Shown: positions 31,114-41,184, counted from the first letter of the stretch. The stretch is 64,000 nucleotides of DNA from Streptomyces sp. APSN-46.1 (GCF_022815725.1 NZ_JALGRF010000004.1:150133-214132); one strand, 5' to 3'. Notes: generated by a model not told the origin, from the letters alone. Made by a program: numbers and translations.

Positions 31114-32874
31114 TCAGCCGTTCTTGATGCGGTTGGTGAGCTCCGTGACCTGGTTGTAGATGGAGCGGCGTTCCGCCATCAGGGCGCGGATCTTGCGATC
31201 CGCGTGCATGACGGTCGTGTGGTCGCGACCGCCGAACTGCGCCCCGATCTTGGGCAGGGAGAGGTCGGTCAGCTCACGGCAGAGGTACATGGCGATCTGC
31301 CGCGCGGTGACCAGGACCCGGCTGCGCGAGGAGCCGCACAGGTCGTCCACCGTCAGTCCGAAGTAGTCGGCGGTCGCGGCCATGATGTCCGAGGCGGTGA
31401 TCTCGGGAGCGCTGTCCTCGCCGCCCGGGATCAGGTTCTTGAGGACGTCCTCGGTCAGGCCCAGGTCGACCGGCTGCCGGTTCAGGCTCGCGAAGGCCGT
31501 GACCCGGATCAGCGCCCCCTCCAGCTCGCGGATGTTGCGCGAGATGCGGGAGGCGATGAACTCCAGTACCTCCGGCGGGGCGTTGAGCTGCTCCTGCACG
31601 GCCTTCTTGCGCAGGATCGCGATACGCGTCTCCAGCTCGGGCGGCTGGACGTCGGTGATCAGGCCCCACTCGAAGCGGTTGCGGAGCCGGTCCTCCAGGG
31701 TGACGAGCTGCTTGGGCGGCCGGTCGGAGGAGAGCACGATCTGCTTGTTGGCGTTGTGGAGCGTATTGAAGGTGTGGAAGAACTCCTCCTGCGTCGACTC
31801 CTTGCTCGCGAGGAACTGGATGTCGTCGACGAGCAGGATGTCCATCTCGCGGTAGCGCTTGCGGAACGCGTCGCCCTTGCCGTCGCGGATGGAGTTGATG
31901 AACTCGTTGGTGAACTCCTCGGAGCTCACGTACCGCACGCGGGTGCCGGGGTAGAGGCTCCGCGCGTAGTGCCCGATGGCGTGCAGCAGGTGCGTCTTGC
32001 CGAGGCCCGACTCCCCATAGATGAAGAGGGGGTTGTACGCCTTCGCGGGCGCCTCGGCGACGGCCACCGCGGCGGCGTGCGCGAAGCGGTTGGAGGCGCC
32101 GATGACGAAGGTGTCGAAGAGGTACTTGGGGTTCAGCCGGGCGGTCGGCTCCAGCGGGCCCGAGGTGGAGCCGCCGGAGGGGGCCGGGGGCGGCCCGGGC
32201 CGGCCGGGCGCGGGGCGCGGGGCCGGCTGCTCGTACTGCTGCTGTTCGTACGGGCGGGACTGCTGGGGTTCGTACCCGGACTGCTCGTACTGCTGCTCGT
32301 AGCCGCCCTGGTCGTAGCCGCCCGGCTCGGGCTGCTGGAGGTAGCCCGGCGCCGGGGAGGCGTAGGGGTCACGCTCGGGGAAGCCGCCGAGGCGGGGCTG
32401 CTGCCAGCCGTAGTCGTCCTGCTGGCCGCCGCGGGGCCAGGCGCCGGGCTCGGGGCGCGGCTGCTGGTAGTCCGGGTAGGCGGGGCGCGCCGTGGGGAGC
32501 TGGTCGTCCGTGGGGCCCGTGTGGCCGGGGCGCTGGCCGCCGTACGTCTCGTAGGCGTCGCGCTGTGAGGGGGCGGGCGGGGCCGGGTGCGCGGGTTCGC
32601 CGGCGGAGTCGTCCACCGTGATGGCGATCCGGATGGGGCGTCCGCATTCCCGGCTGAGGGCGTCGCTGATGAGGGGGGCGAGGCGGCCTTCGAGGACGCG
32701 CTTGCCCCATTCATTGGGGACGGCGAGCAGTGCGGTGTCGGCGACGAGGGCCAGGGGCTGGCAGCGTTCGACCCACTGCTTGTCCTTGGGCTCGATCCCT
32801 TGCTGGCCCTCCCCGAGGAGCTTTTCCAGCACCCGTGGCCACACTGCGGCAAGATCGGCAGGTACGTCAGCCAC
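31114..32874 (-). CDS. dnaA: chromosomal replication initiator DnaA
   Basis: 586 aa. Domain I (~1-90) is followed by a long Gln/Tyr/Pro/Gly-rich domain II (~92-245) typical of Streptomyces. The AAA+ domain III has Walker [10 protein letters not shown] and Walker [10 protein letters not shown], and the C-terminal DNA-binding domain IV has the recognition segment [15 protein letters not shown]. It binds the oriC boxes and opens the origin. GTG 32874 gives the family start ([12 protein letters not shown]); the ribosome site is weak (GAGAGAG). Its promoter and a perfect DnaA box lie upstream. Confidence 0.97.
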   Translation of the reverse strand: MADVPADLAAVWPRVLEKLLGEGQQGIEPKDKQWVERCQPLALVADTALLAVPNEWGKRVLEGRLAPLISDALSRECGRPIRIAITVDDSAGEPAHPAPPAPSQRDAYETYGGQRPGHTGPTDDQLPTARPAYPDYQQPRPEPGAWPRGGQQDDYGWQQPRLGGFPERDPYASPAPGYLQQPEPGGYDQGGYEQQYEQSGYEPQQSRPYEQQQYEQPAPRPAPGRPGPPPAPSGGSTSGPLEPTARLNPKYLFDTFVIGASNRFAHAAAVAVAEAPAKAYNPLFIYGESGLGKTHLLHAIGHYARSLYPGTRVRYVSSEEFTNEFINSIRDGKGDAFRKRYREMDILLVDDIQFLASKESTQEEFFHTFNTLHNANKQIVLSSDRPPKQLVTLEDRLRNRFEWGLITDVQPPELETRIAILRKKAVQEQLNAPPEVLEFIASRISRNIRELEGALIRVTAFASLNRQPVDLGLTEDVLKNLIPGGEDSAPEITASDIMAATADYFGLTVDDLCGSSRSRVLVTARQIAMYLCRELTDLSLPKIGAQFGGRDHTTVMHADRKIRALMAERRSIYNQVTELTNRIKNG

Positions 32875-32956
32875 AGAGCACGCTCTCTCACAGGTCCCGT
32901 CCCACGAATGTGTGGTTCTTTGGGACGGTCGGGACAAAAGAATCCGGGATCAGGCA

Positions 32957-32999
32957 ACGGTAGTCAGGCTGGCGGGTACGGTTCAAGTCGTTGTCCACA
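32957..32999 (-). promoter_or_regulatory. dnaA promoter with adjoining perfect DnaA box
   Basis: On the minus strand, -35 TTGAAC (32986-32981) and -10 TACCGT (32962-32957) are 18 bases apart. A perfect box TTGTCCACA (32991-32999) touches the upstream edge of the -35, and a weaker box follows at 33003-33011. DnaA binding there would regulate its own gene, as known for Streptomyces. The surrounding 359-base gap (32875-33233) also holds the rpmH leader and the palindrome at 33115-33131. Confidence 0.7.
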
Positions 33000-33114
33000 G
33001 CCTGTGCACAGTGTGGGGCACGCAGGGCTCGGTTTGACCGGATGGCGTAGCCGCGCGTACCGTAACGAGGTCGAGTTGTCGATGGCTGCTGCCGCCTGCC
33101 TACCGATGGGCGAA

Positions 33115-33131
33115 GATCACTATTAGTGATC
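33115..33131. promoter_or_regulatory. AT-rich perfect palindrome upstream of rpmH
   Basis: GATCACTA-T-TAGTGATC is an 8-bp perfect inverted repeat 102 bases before rpmH, in unusually AT-rich sequence. It may be an operator or lie at the rpmH promoter. I know of no matching regulator. Confidence 0.4.
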
Positions 33132-33233
33132 GTTTAGCGGTGCCACTCGGGCGAACACGCGAGTTTCCTCGTGGGCGCACGGTGACAGCCAGGCGATGTC
33201 CCGCCACAACGATTCATTCTCTGGAGCCCCCGA

Positions 33234-33371
33234 GTGAGCAAGCGCACCTTCCAGCCGAACAACCGCCGTCGTGCCAAGACCCACGGCTTCCGCCTGCGGA
33301 TGCGTACCCGTGCCGGTCGCGCGATTCTCGCGAACCGTCGTGGCAAGGGCCGCGCCGCCCTTTCCGCGTAA
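33234..33371 (+). CDS. rpmH: 50S ribosomal protein L34
   Basis: 45 aa from GTG 33234, preceded by CTGGAGC. The sequence has the full L34 signature ([17 protein letters not shown], then [11 protein letters not shown] and [11 protein letters not shown]). This very short, Arg/Lys-rich protein is part of the 50S subunit. The gene is divergent from dnaA and heads the rpmH-rnpA-yidD-yidC-jag-rsmG run, the standard bacterial order. Confidence 0.97.
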   Translation: MSKRTFQPNNRRRAKTHGFRLRMRTRAGRAILANRRGKGRAALSA

Positions 33372-33392
33372 CCACGCGCAGGTCGTGACGTC

Positions 33393-33767
33393 GTGCTGTC
33401 TCCCGAGAATCGGCTGAGGCGGCGCGAGGACTTCGCGAGTGCGGTACGCCGAGGCCGGCGGGCAGGTCGCCCGCTCCTCGTCGTCCACCTACGTACAAGC
33501 GGTGCAACGGACCCGCACGAGTCGGGGGAGATCGATCCCTCGACGCGTGCGGGTTTCGTCGTCAGCAAGGCTGTCGGCATCGCTGTCGTACGTAACCGGG
33601 TGAAGCGCCGCTTGCGGCATCTCGTCCGGGAGCGGCTGCCTCAGCTGCCCGCCGGTAGCCTGGTGGTGGTGCGGGCTCTGCCCGGAGCGGGTGATGCCGG
33701 CCTCGACGAGCTGGCCCGTGACCTGGACGCCGCCTTGGCGCGGCTGCTGGGAGGCCCGGCTCGATGA
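33393..33767 (+). CDS. rnpA: ribonuclease P protein component
   Basis: 124 aa. Small basic protein with the RNase P motif [14 protein letters not shown] near residues 67-80 and the N-terminal [13 protein letters not shown]. It assists the RNase P RNA in 5' trimming of tRNA precursors. GTG 33393 lies 21 bases after rpmH. Its stop overlaps the yidD start by four bases. Confidence 0.95.
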   Translation: MLSPENRLRRREDFASAVRRGRRAGRPLLVVHLRTSGATDPHESGEIDPSTRAGFVVSKAVGIAVVRNRVKRRLRHLVRERLPQLPAGSLVVVRALPGAGDAGLDELARDLDAALARLLGGPAR

Positions 33768-34045
33768 AGTACCCGCTGCTCGCTTTGATCAAGCTGTACC
33801 AGTGGACGATCAGTCCGCTGCTCGGCCCGGTGTGCCGCTACTACCCGTCGTGCTCGCACTACGGGTACACGGCCATCGACCGGCATGGTGCGGTGAAGGG
33901 GACGGTTCTGACCGCCTGGCGGATCCTGCGGTGCAATCCGTGGTCCCCGGGTGGTGTGGATCATGTCCCACCCCGGAAACGCCCGCGTTGGCACGAGCAG
34001 CTGCGCAGTGCGTTGCGTAGATCTCGCAATGCTCAAGGAGCCTGA
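33764..34045 (+). CDS. yidD: membrane protein insertion efficiency factor YidD
   Basis: 93 aa with the conserved cysteine block [11 protein letters not shown], an N-terminal amphipathic region and [13 protein letters not shown]. YidD is a small membrane-associated helper of Sec/YidC insertion. It is coupled to rnpA by ATGA overlap and followed three bases later by yidC. Confidence 0.95.
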   Translation: MKYPLLALIKLYQWTISPLLGPVCRYYPSCSHYGYTAIDRHGAVKGTVLTAWRILRCNPWSPGGVDHVPPRKRPRWHEQLRSALRRSRNAQGA

Positions 34046-34048
34046 TTA

Positions 34049-35155
34049 GTGGACACGATTGCCAGTCTGTTCAGCTTTATCACCACACCCGTCTCGTGGA
34101 TCATCGTCCAGTTCCACACGCTGTACGGGGCGATCTTCGGGGCGGACAGTGGGTGGGCCTGGGGCCTGTCCATCGTGTCCCTGGTGATCCTTATCCGTAT
34201 CTGTCTGATCCCGCTCTTCGTGAAGCAGATCAAGGCGACGCGGGGTATGCAGGCGCTCCAGCCGAAGATGAAGGTGATCCAGGAGCGCTACAAGAACGAC
34301 AAGCAGCGTCAGTCCGAAGAGATGATGAAGCTGTACAAGGAGACGGGTACCAACCCGCTCTCCTCGTGTCTTCCCATCCTGGCGCAGTCCCCGTTCTTCT
34401 TCGCGCTCTACAGCGTGCTGGCGAGCATCGCCAGCGGCAAAGAGATCGGCTACATCGACGGTCCGCTGCTGGCCAGCGCGCGTGAGGCCCACATCTTCGG
34501 GGCCCCGCTGGCCTCCAAGTTCATGGACAGCGCCGCGGAGGTCGCCGCCCTGGGCGCCTCGATCACCGATGTGCGCATCGTGACCGCCGTCATGATCATT
34601 CTGATGTCGCTGTCGCAGTTCTACACCCAGCGTCAGCTGATGCAGAAGAACGTCGACCTGTCGGTCAAGACGCCGTTCATGCAGCAGCAGAAGATGCTGA
34701 TGTACATCTTCCCCGTGATCTTCGCGGTCATGGGCATCAACTTCCCCGTCGGTGTCCTCGTCTACTGGCTGACCACGAACGTGTGGACCATGGGCCAGCA
34801 GATGTACGTGATCAACCAGAACCCGACGCCGGGCAGCAAGGCGCAGGACCAGTACCTGACCCGCCTCCTGAAGTCGATCACCTCGCACGGTGAGCTGAAG
34901 GGCCGGGGCAAGAAGAAGATCGTCGCCGCGATCGTGGCCAAGGGTCCGGACCGCAACGACAACGAGCGCAAGTTCATCACGTCGCTGGCGAAGCAGGGTA
35001 TGGCCGCCCAGGCGGACGGTTCCGTGACCAAGAGTTCTGAGGCCACCGCCGACGCCGACGCGGCGAGCGGTGGTGTCGCCACGAAGCGGCAGCAGCCCAA
35101 GCGGCAGTCGAAGTCGAAGCGTCAGACGCCCCCCAGCAAGCCCTCCAAGAAGTAA
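34049..35155 (+). CDS. yidC: membrane protein insertase YidC/Oxa1
   Basis: 368 aa. About five membrane segments, including the Oxa1 core (~38-255) with the C1-loop region [18 protein letters not shown] and [20 protein letters not shown] in separate motifs. A long Lys/Ser-rich C-terminal tail (~275-368) fits ribosome contact. It inserts and folds membrane proteins with or without SecYEG. GTG 34049 is three bases after the yidD stop. Confidence 0.95.
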   Translation: MDTIASLFSFITTPVSWIIVQFHTLYGAIFGADSGWAWGLSIVSLVILIRICLIPLFVKQIKATRGMQALQPKMKVIQERYKNDKQRQSEEMMKLYKETGTNPLSSCLPILAQSPFFFALYSVLASIASGKEIGYIDGPLLASAREAHIFGAPLASKFMDSAAEVAALGASITDVRIVTAVMIILMSLSQFYTQRQLMQKNVDLSVKTPFMQQQKMLMYIFPVIFAVMGINFPVGVLVYWLTTNVWTMGQQMYVINQNPTPGSKAQDQYLTRLLKSITSHGELKGRGKKKIVAAIVAKGPDRNDNERKFITSLAKQGMAAQADGSVTKSSEATADADAASGGVATKRQQPKRQSKSKRQTPPSKPSKK

Positions 35156-35170
35156 GAAGGAGTCCCTCCC

Positions 35171-35683
35171 GTGACGGAAGGCACCACCACCGCCGCCGCT
35201 GAGAGTGGCGACACCCTGACCCGCCTCGAGCAGGAGGGCGAGATCGCGGCCGACTACCTCGAGGGTCTGCTGGACATCGCCGACCTGGACGGCGACATCG
35301 ACATGGACGTCGAGGCCGACCGGGCCGCGGTGTCGATCGTCAGTGACTCCGCCGGCCGCGACCTGCAGAAGCTCGTGGGCCGCGACGGCGAGGTTCTGGA
35401 GGCTCTGCAGGAGCTGACCCGCCTCGCCGTGCACCGGGAGACCGGGGACCGCAGCCGCCTGATGCTGGACATCGCCGGGTTCCGCGCCAAGAAGCGCGAG
35501 GAGCTGACGGCGCTGGGCACCCAGGCCGCGGCGGACGTGAAGGCCTCGGGTGAGCCGCTGAAGCTCGCTCCGATGACGCCGTTCGAGCGCAAGGTCGTCC
35601 ACGACGCCGTGGCGGCCGCCGGTCTGAAGAGCGAGTCCGAGGGCGAGGAGCCGCAGCGCTTCGTCGTGGTGCTCCCGGCCTGA
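35171..35683 (+). CDS. jag: Jag/SpoIIIJ-associated RNA-binding protein (KH and R3H domains)
   Basis: 170 aa. An acidic N-terminus is followed by a KH domain around GRDGEVLEALQELTRLA and an R3H domain around FRAKKREEL to PFERKVVHDAV. The family (Jag/KhpB) binds RNA and influences cell-wall synthesis; in firmicutes it is linked to kinase signalling. GTG 35171 follows AAGAAGGAGT. It is 15 bases after yidC in the same operon. Confidence 0.92.
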   Translation: MTEGTTTAAAESGDTLTRLEQEGEIAADYLEGLLDIADLDGDIDMDVEADRAAVSIVSDSAGRDLQKLVGRDGEVLEALQELTRLAVHRETGDRSRLMLDIAGFRAKKREELTALGTQAAADVKASGEPLKLAPMTPFERKVVHDAVAAAGLKSESEGEEPQRFVVVLPA

Positions 35684-35785
35684 CCGGACGTGTGTGTGGT
35701 CGGCCCCGTCTGGATCGCAGGCGGGGCCGATGTTTGTAAGCCTGGCTTGACGACACCATCGGTTCTGTACGGAAGGACGGTCCCC

Positions 35786-36502
35786 GTGACGGAGGCAGCA
35801 GAGCTTCCCCCGGCGCCTGACGAGGCGCGCGCGGTGTTCGGTGAATTTTTCCCGGAAGCTGTGCGGTACGCGGAGCTGCTGGCGGATGCGGGAGTCCAGC
35901 GGGGCCTGATCGGGCCGCGTGAGGTTCCGCGCCTGTGGGAGCGGCACCTGCTGAATTGCGCGGTGCTGTCGGAGGTGGTGCCCGAGGGCGTCACCGTGTG
36001 CGATGTGGGCTCGGGCGCCGGCCTGCCCGGCATCCCGCTGGCCCTGGTGCGACGCGATCTGAAGATCACGCTGCTGGAACCGCTGCTGCGGCGGACGAAT
36101 TTCCTCCAGGAGGTCGTGGAGCTGCTGGGCCTGGACCATGTCACGGTGGTGCGTGGTCGTGCCGAGGAGGTCCTGGGCACGCTGCCGCCGGTGCACGTGG
36201 TCACGGCGCGGGCCGTGGCCCCGCTGGACCGGCTGGCCGGCTGGGGTGTGCCGCTGCTGCGTCCTTACGGCGAGATGCTGGCTCTGAAGGGCGACACCGC
36301 CGAGGAGGAGCTGGTGGCGGCGAAGGCCGCGCTGACGAAGCTCGGTGTGGTGAAGACCTCGGTGCTGCATGTGGGCGAGGGCGTCGTGGACCCGCTGTCC
36401 ACGGTGGTGCGGGTCGAGGTCGGCGAGAGCCCCGGCGGCGTGCGCTTCGCGGCGAAGCGGGCCAAGGCGGCTCGGGTGAGCCGTACGCGCCGACGCCGTT
36501 GA
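35786..36502 (+). CDS. rsmG: 16S rRNA (guanine-527-N7)-methyltransferase
   Basis: 238 aa. Class I SAM methyltransferase with the SAM motif VGSGAGLPGIPLAL near residues 75-90 and the GidB-specific RLWERHLLNCA. Loss of rsmG gives low-level streptomycin resistance in Streptomyces and other bacteria. GTG 35786 follows GGAAGGACGG. The longer open frame upstream starts in the gap after jag and lacks family likeness. An Arg-rich tail ends the protein. Confidence 0.94.
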   Translation: MTEAAELPPAPDEARAVFGEFFPEAVRYAELLADAGVQRGLIGPREVPRLWERHLLNCAVLSEVVPEGVTVCDVGSGAGLPGIPLALVRRDLKITLLEPLLRRTNFLQEVVELLGLDHVTVVRGRAEEVLGTLPPVHVVTARAVAPLDRLAGWGVPLLRPYGEMLALKGDTAEEELVAAKAALTKLGVVKTSVLHVGEGVVDPLSTVVRVEVGESPGGVRFAAKRAKAARVSRTRRRR

Positions 36503-36596
36503 CACCCCTGTTCCCTTGGGACGAGGGGCCTGTTGCGCCCTATAGGTATGGATTTCGGAGTGTCGTAGCGGGCGGATGACTCCGCCCGGGCATCGT

Positions 36597-36610
36597 GTTT
36601 CACGTGAAAC
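36597..36610. other. parS site (perfect)
   Basis: GTTTCACGTGAAAC in the rsmG-parA gap, 147 bases before parA. This is a ParB nucleation site and may also affect parA expression. Confidence 0.9.
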
Positions 36611-36756
36611 GTCGCTCTCTGCTGCACGGAATCATCAGCCGCGGTCGCGTGGCTGCGTCCCCGCGTCACCACAAGGAGACAGGGGGGACGGAGTTGTCCA
36701 CATCGGTGGATTCATCCACAGGAGTACGGGCCCCGCTGGTTCGCGACCCCGGTGAC

Positions 36757-37857
36757 ATGGCAGGCTCTGTTCATCGCGAGCCTGCTGTCGAGGAGAGTGA
36801 CACCGTGCGGTCCGACGCCAACCTCGCGGGGCCGATGGCCGATCCGGTCCCCGGTCCCCGCTCTGAATCGGCGGGAGACGATGTTTCACGTGAAACATCG
36901 TCTCCGCCCCTTGTGGAACCCCTTGTAGACAATGACACCCCGATCGGCCGAGCCGCCCAGGTGGCGGTCGAGGCGCTGGGCCGTGCCGGCGAGGGCCTGC
37001 CACGACCGGCGGCAACCCGGGTCATCGTGGTGGCCAACCAGAAGGGCGGCGTGGGCAAGACCACGACGACCGTGAATCTGGCGGCCTCGCTGGCCCTGCA
37101 CGGGGCGCGGGTCCTGGTGGTCGACCTCGACCCGCAGGGCAACGCCTCCACGGCGCTGGGTATCGACCACCACGCGGATGTGCCGTCGATCTACGACGTG
37201 CTCGTGGACAGTCGTCCGCTCCTGGAGGTCGTCCAGCCAGTAGTGGATGTGGAAGGCCTGTTCTGCGCTCCGGCCACGATCGATCTGGCGGGTGCGGAGA
37301 TCGAGCTGGTGTCGCTGGTGGCGCGGGAGAGCCGGCTGCAGCGGGCGATCCAGGCGTATCAGCAGCCGCTGGACTACATCCTGATCGACTGCCCGCCTTC
37401 GCTGGGGCTGCTGACGGTGAACGCTCTCGTGGCGGGCGCGGAAGTGCTGATCCCGATCCAGTGCGAGTACTACGCGCTGGAAGGTCTGGGACAGCTGCTG
37501 CGCAACGTCGATCTGGTGCGGGCGCACCTGAACCCGACGCTGCACGTCTCGACGATCCTGCTGACGATGTACGACGGCAGGACGCGGCTGGCCTCCCAGG
37601 TGGCGGAGGAGGTGCGCACCCACTTCGGCAAGGAGGTGCTGCGCACGAGCATTCCGCGGTCGGTGCGCATCTCGGAGGCGCCGAGCTACGGGCAGACGGT
37701 GCTCACCTATGACCCGGGTTCCAGTGGTTCCCTGTCCTACCTCGAAGCGGCGCGGGAGATCGCGCTGCGGGGGGCCGGAATTTCGTACGACGCCTCGCAG
37801 GCCCATCTGGGCGCGGGCGTGAACAGCACGCAGAGTATGGCGGAGGGGATCCAGTGA
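36757..37857 (+). CDS. parA: chromosome partitioning ATPase ParA
   Basis: 366 aa. A disordered N-terminus (~1-85) is followed by a deviant Walker A (KGGVGKTTT), VDLDPQGN and the [14 protein letters not shown] block. In Streptomyces ParA polymerises in hyphal tips and aerial hyphae and positions ParB-bound origins. I chose ATG 36757 (AGSVHREPA) from recalled likeness to Streptomyces ParA. The frame is open to 36595, but that start lies inside a parS site. A perfect parS (36883-36896) is read in frame as Val43-Ser-Arg-Glu-Thr47. The stop overlaps the parB start. Confidence 0.93.
   Translation: MAGSVHREPAVEESDTVRSDANLAGPMADPVPGPRSESAGDDVSRETSSPPLVEPLVDNDTPIGRAAQVAVEALGRAGEGLPRPAATRVIVVANQKGGVGKTTTTVNLAASLALHGARVLVVDLDPQGNASTALGIDHHADVPSIYDVLVDSRPLLEVVQPVVDVEGLFCAPATIDLAGAEIELVSLVARESRLQRAIQAYQQPLDYILIDCPPSLGLLTVNALVAGAEVLIPIQCEYYALEGLGQLLRNVDLVRAHLNPTLHVSTILLTMYDGRTRLASQVAEEVRTHFGKEVLRTSIPRSVRISEAPSYGQTVLTYDPGSSGSLSYLEAAREIALRGAGISYDASQAHLGAGVNSTQSMAEGIQ
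36883..36896. other. parS site inside parA coding sequence (perfect)
   Basis: GTTTCACGTGAAAC within parA, read in frame as VSRET in the disordered N-terminus. Its TCA and ACA codons are unusual for this GC-rich genome, so the site is kept for DNA function. Confidence 0.92.
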
Positions 37858-38969
37858 GTGAGCGACGTAGGGGTCTGGGGCGGGGGCTCGGCGCGCTGAT
37901 TCCCGCCGCTCCCCAGGAGCAGACGCCGCAGACGATGGGTGCGGCATCCACGTCCCCGTCGGCGGTGCCGGTGTTGACGTCGGAGCGTGGGATCGCGGCG
38001 GCGAAGCTCGCTTCGCTGGCGCAGCTGGGGGCATCCCCAGCGGTTGCCGGCAGTGTTTCACGTGAAACATTGACCGGGGACGCGGCGGTGGGCGAGCCGG
38101 AGCCGGCCGCGCCGGAGGTCAACGAGGTGGCGGGAGCGACGTTCGCGGAGCTTCCGATGGACGCGATCACGCCGAACCCGCGGCAGCCGCGAGAGGTGTT
38201 CGACGAAGACGCGCTGGCGGAGCTGGTGACCTCCATCCAGGAGGTGGGTCTGCTTCAGCCGGTGGTGGTGCGGCAGTCGGCGCCGGGTCGCTATGAGCTC
38301 ATCATGGGCGAGCGGCGGTGGCGTGCGTGCCGGGAGGTCGGGCTGGAGCGAATTCCGGCGATCATCCGTGCCACGGACGACGAGAAGCTGCTGCTGGACG
38401 CGCTCTTGGAGAACCTGCACCGGGCACAGCTGAATCCGCTGGAGGAGGCGGCCGCGTACGACCAGCTGCTGCGGGACTTCAACTGCACGCATGACCAGCT
38501 GGCCGACCGGATCGGGCGTTCGCGCCCGCAGGTGTCGAACACCTTGCGCCTGCTGAAGCTGTCCGCGTCGGTGCAGCGGCGGGTGGCGGCGGGTGTGCTG
38601 TCGGCGGGGCACGCGAGGGCGCTGCTGTCGGTCGATGATTCCGAGGCGCAGGACAAGCTGGCGCACCGGATCGTGGCCGAGGGGCTGTCGGTGCGTGCGG
38701 TCGAGGAGATCGTGGCGCTGATGGCGTCGGAGCCTTCGAGTGTGGTGAAGCCGAAGGGCCCGCGGGCGGGTGCCCGGGTGGCCCCGGCGCTCAGCCAGCT
38801 GGCGACCCGGCTGTCCGACCGGTTCGAGACGCGGGTGAAGGTGGATCTGGGCCAGAAGAAGGGCAAGATCACCGTCGAGTTCGCGTCGATGGAGGATCTG
38901 GAACGGATTCTGGGAACCCTGGCGCCGGGCGAGGGCAGGGTGCTGGAACAGGGTCTTTCCGGGGAGTGA
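37854..38969 (+). CDS. parB: chromosome partitioning protein ParB
   Basis: 371 aa. A Streptomyces-type extended N-terminus (~1-100) is followed by the CTPase/ParB domain with GERRWRA, a helix-turn-helix ([21 protein letters not shown] region) and a C-terminal dimerisation segment. It binds parS, spreads along DNA as a CTP-dependent clamp and recruits SMC. GTG 37854 overlaps the parA stop by four bases. A perfect parS lies inside the gene, read as Val68-Ser-Arg-Glu-Thr72. Confidence 0.95.
   Translation: MSERRRGLGRGLGALIPAAPQEQTPQTMGAASTSPSAVPVLTSERGIAAAKLASLAQLGASPAVAGSVSRETLTGDAAVGEPEPAAPEVNEVAGATFAELPMDAITPNPRQPREVFDEDALAELVTSIQEVGLLQPVVVRQSAPGRYELIMGERRWRACREVGLERIPAIIRATDDEKLLLDALLENLHRAQLNPLEEAAAYDQLLRDFNCTHDQLADRIGRSRPQVSNTLRLLKLSASVQRRVAAGVLSAGHARALLSVDDSEAQDKLAHRIVAEGLSVRAVEEIVALMASEPSSVVKPKGPRAGARVAPALSQLATRLSDRFETRVKVDLGQKKGKITVEFASMEDLERILGTLAPGEGRVLEQGLSGE
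38055..38068. other. parS site inside parB coding sequence (perfect)
   Basis: GTTTCACGTGAAAC within parB, read in the same codon register as the parA copy and also giving VSRET in a disordered region. Confidence 0.92.
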
Positions 38970-39080
38970 CGCCTGGAAGTGCCGGCCCGAGGGGCGGGTC
39001 GTGCCGGTGGGAGCCGGTACGGTCCGCCCCTTTGCCGTGCTGCGGTTTCGCCTGATTCGAGCTCTGGATACGATGCGGTC

Positions 39081-39698
39081 ATGGGTCGTCGGCTGGTACC
39101 ACTCACGCTGGACAACCTCCAGGACCTGCCTCGGCGTTGCCGCTCCTGTGTGTTCTGGGAGCTGGATCCCGTCAGTGGAGAGGCCGCCGTGAAGGCGGGT
39201 ACTTCGGAGCTGGAGAAGGAGGCGTGGATCTCCGCCGTCCTTCTGGAGTGGGGCTCGTGCGGCCGGGTGGTCTATGTGGACGAGGTCCCGGTGGGGTTCG
39301 TCCTCTACGCGCCGCCCGCGTACGTGCCCCGGTCGACGGCGTTTCCGACCAGCCCGGTCTCTCCTGACGCGGTGCAGCTGATCACGGCATGGATCATGCC
39401 GGGCTATCAGGGCCAGGGACTGGGGCGGGTGATGGTCCAGACGGTGGCGAAGGATCTGCTGAGGCGCGGCTTCCGCGCAATCGAGGCGTTCGGCGACGCA
39501 CGGTGGGAGGGCCCGGCGTGTCTGCTGCCGGCGGACCACCTGCTGTCGGTGGGCTTCAAGACGGTGCGGCCCCATCCGGTGCATCCGCGGTTGCGGCTGG
39601 AGTTGCGGTCGACGCTGTCGTGGAAGGAAGACGTGGAGCTGGCGCTGGACCGGCTGCTGGGCGCGGCGCGGAAGGAACCGGCGCTGCGTCCGCTGTGA
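39081..39698 (+). CDS. GNAT family N-acetyltransferase
   Basis: 205 aa. A single GNAT fold with the acetyl-CoA motif YQGQGLGRVM near residues 120-130. The N-terminus (GRRLVPLTLDNLQDLPRRCRSCVFWEL) contains two cysteines of a possible metal site. The substrate is unknown. ATG 39081 has only a weak ribosome site and might be leaderless; a longer frame upstream (38979) begins next to the parB stop and is not family-like. It sits directly downstream of parB in Streptomyces genomes. Confidence 0.85.
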   Translation: MGRRLVPLTLDNLQDLPRRCRSCVFWELDPVSGEAAVKAGTSELEKEAWISAVLLEWGSCGRVVYVDEVPVGFVLYAPPAYVPRSTAFPTSPVSPDAVQLITAWIMPGYQGQGLGRVMVQTVAKDLLRRGFRAIEAFGDARWEGPACLLPADHLLSVGFKTVRPHPVHPRLRLELRSTLSWKEDVELALDRLLGAARKEPALRPL

Positions 39699-39710
39699 GC
39701 GGGATGCGCG

Positions 39711-39743
39711 AACGGGGCCGCCCCGGGATGGGGTGGCCCCGTT
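39711..39743. terminator. bidirectional hairpin terminator overlapping a parS-like site
   Basis: A 14-bp inverted repeat (39711-39724 and 39730-39743, one G-T pair) lies between the convergent GNAT and trxA genes. Its last three bases form part of the parS-like site at 39741-39754. Confidence 0.75.
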
Positions 39744-39754
39744 TTACGTGAAAC
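39741..39754. other. parS-like ParB site, one mismatch
   Basis: GTTTTACGTGAAAC, one base off consensus, in the GNAT-trxA gap. The changed base lies next to the terminator arm. Confidence 0.65.
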
Positions 39755-39767
39755 AACCGCAGGTTCG

Positions 39768-40109
39768 TCAGGCGGTCTTGACCTCGACGAAGCCCGCGAG
39801 GTCGCGCAGGATGGCAGCCTTCGGCTTGGCACCGACGATGGTCTTGGTGACCTCTCCGCCCTGGTACACGTTCAGGGTCGGGATGGACATGACGCCGTAC
39901 TTGGCAGCCGTGGCCGGGTTCTGGTCGATGTTGAGCTTGACGATCTCGATCTGGTCGCCGTACTCGGCCGCGATGGCCTCCAGGGACGGCGCGATCTGGC
40001 GGCACGGGCCGCACCATTCGGCCCAGAAGTCCACCAGCACGGGCTTGTCGCTGGCGAGGACCTCGGTGTCGAAGTCAGCGTCGGTCACGTTCTTGAGGGT
40101 GCCGGCCAC
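39768..40109 (-). CDS. trxA: thioredoxin
   Basis: 113 aa. Thioredoxin fold with active site WCGPC (Cys33, Cys36) and cis-Pro in SIPTLNVY. It reduces protein disulfides and is recycled by TrxB. GTG 40109 follows AAGGAGG. It is 46 bases downstream of trxB in the same sigma-R-controlled unit. In S. coelicolor numbering it corresponds to the thioredoxin gene beside trxB, sometimes called trxC. Confidence 0.95.
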   Translation of the reverse strand: MAGTLKNVTDADFDTEVLASDKPVLVDFWAEWCGPCRQIAPSLEAIAAEYGDQIEIVKLNIDQNPATAAKYGVMSIPTLNVYQGGEVTKTIVGAKPKAAILRDLAGFVEVKTA

Positions 40110-40155
40110 AGCGGCCTCCTTCTTCCTGCGGGGTGTGGTGTGGGGATCTGGGGGG

Positions 40156-41115
40156 TCAGACAGTCGCGTGGGCGTGCTCGGCGTCCGCGAGGGCGGCGAG
40201 GAAACGCTCCGCGTCCAGGGCGGCGGAGCAGCCGGTGCCGGCGGCGGTGATGGCCTGACGGTAGGTGTGGTCGACGACGTCGCCGGCGCCGAAGACACCG
40301 GTGAGGTTGGTGCGGGTGGAGGGGGCGTCGACCTTGAGGTAGCCCTCCTCGTCCAGCTGCAGCTGGCCGGTGAACAGCTCCGTGCGCGGGTCGTGGCCGA
40401 CGGCGATGAAGAGGCCGGTCACGGGCAGCGCGGAGGTTTCGCCGGTCTTGGTGTTGCGCAGGGTGAGACCGGTGAGCTTCTGCTCGCCGTGGATCTCGGC
40501 GACCTCGCTGTCCCAGGCGAACTTGATCTTCGGGTCGGCGAAGGCGCGGTCCTGCATGGCCTTGGAGGCGCGAAGGCTGTCGCGGCGGTGGACGATGGTG
40601 ACGCTCTTGGCGAACCGGGAGAGGAAGGTCGCCTCTTCCATGGCGGTGTCGCCGCCGCCGACCACGGCGATGTCCTGGTCCTTGAAGAAGAACCCGTCGC
40701 AGGTCGCGCACCAGGAGACGCCGCGGCCGGAGAGGGCGTCCTCGTTGGGCAGGCCGAGCTTGCGGTGCTGGGAGCCGGTGGTGATGATGACGGCCTTGGC
40801 GCGGTGCACGGTGCCGGCGGTGTCGGTGACGGTCTTGATGTCGCCGGTGAGGTCCACGGAGACGACGTCGTCAGGGATCAGCTCCGCACCGAAACGCTCG
40901 GCCTGGCCGCGCATGTTGTCCATGAGGTCCGGACCCATGATGCCGTCCTGGAACCCGGGGAAGTTCTCGACCTCGGTGGTGTTCATCAGCGCGCCGCCGG
41001 CGGTGACGGCACCTTCGAAGACCAGGGGCTTGAGCGAAGCGCGTGCGGTGTACAGGGCGGCCGTGTAACCGGCCGGCCCGGAGCCGATGATGATCACGTT
41101 TCGTACGTCGCTCAC
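40156..41115 (-). CDS. trxB: thioredoxin-disulfide reductase
   Basis: 319 aa. FAD site [10 protein letters not shown] at the N-terminus, NADPH site [10 protein letters not shown] and the redox pair Cys136/Cys139 in WCATCDG. It uses NADPH to reduce thioredoxin. GTG 41115 follows an AGGA ribosome site. A sigma-R promoter lies 70-95 bases upstream. Confidence 0.96.
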   Translation of the reverse strand: MSDVRNVIIIGSGPAGYTAALYTARASLKPLVFEGAVTAGGALMNTTEVENFPGFQDGIMGPDLMDNMRGQAERFGAELIPDDVVSVDLTGDIKTVTDTAGTVHRAKAVIITTGSQHRKLGLPNEDALSGRGVSWCATCDGFFFKDQDIAVVGGGDTAMEEATFLSRFAKSVTIVHRRDSLRASKAMQDRAFADPKIKFAWDSEVAEIHGEQKLTGLTLRNTKTGETSALPVTGLFIAVGHDPRTELFTGQLQLDEEGYLKVDAPSTRTNLTGVFGAGDVVDHTYRQAITAAGTGCSAALDAERFLAALADAEHAHATV

Positions 41116-41184
41116 GGGTTTTTTCCTCGTCTCTGCGGACTGCGTGCTGCCTATCGGAGGCCGGTGCGGACTCTCACCCCACCC

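Noticed and set aside
36595..36756. Earlier parA start inside a parS site
   Set aside because: The ATG arises from the parS sequence context; the extra 54 codons lack ParA likeness and no ribosome site precedes them.
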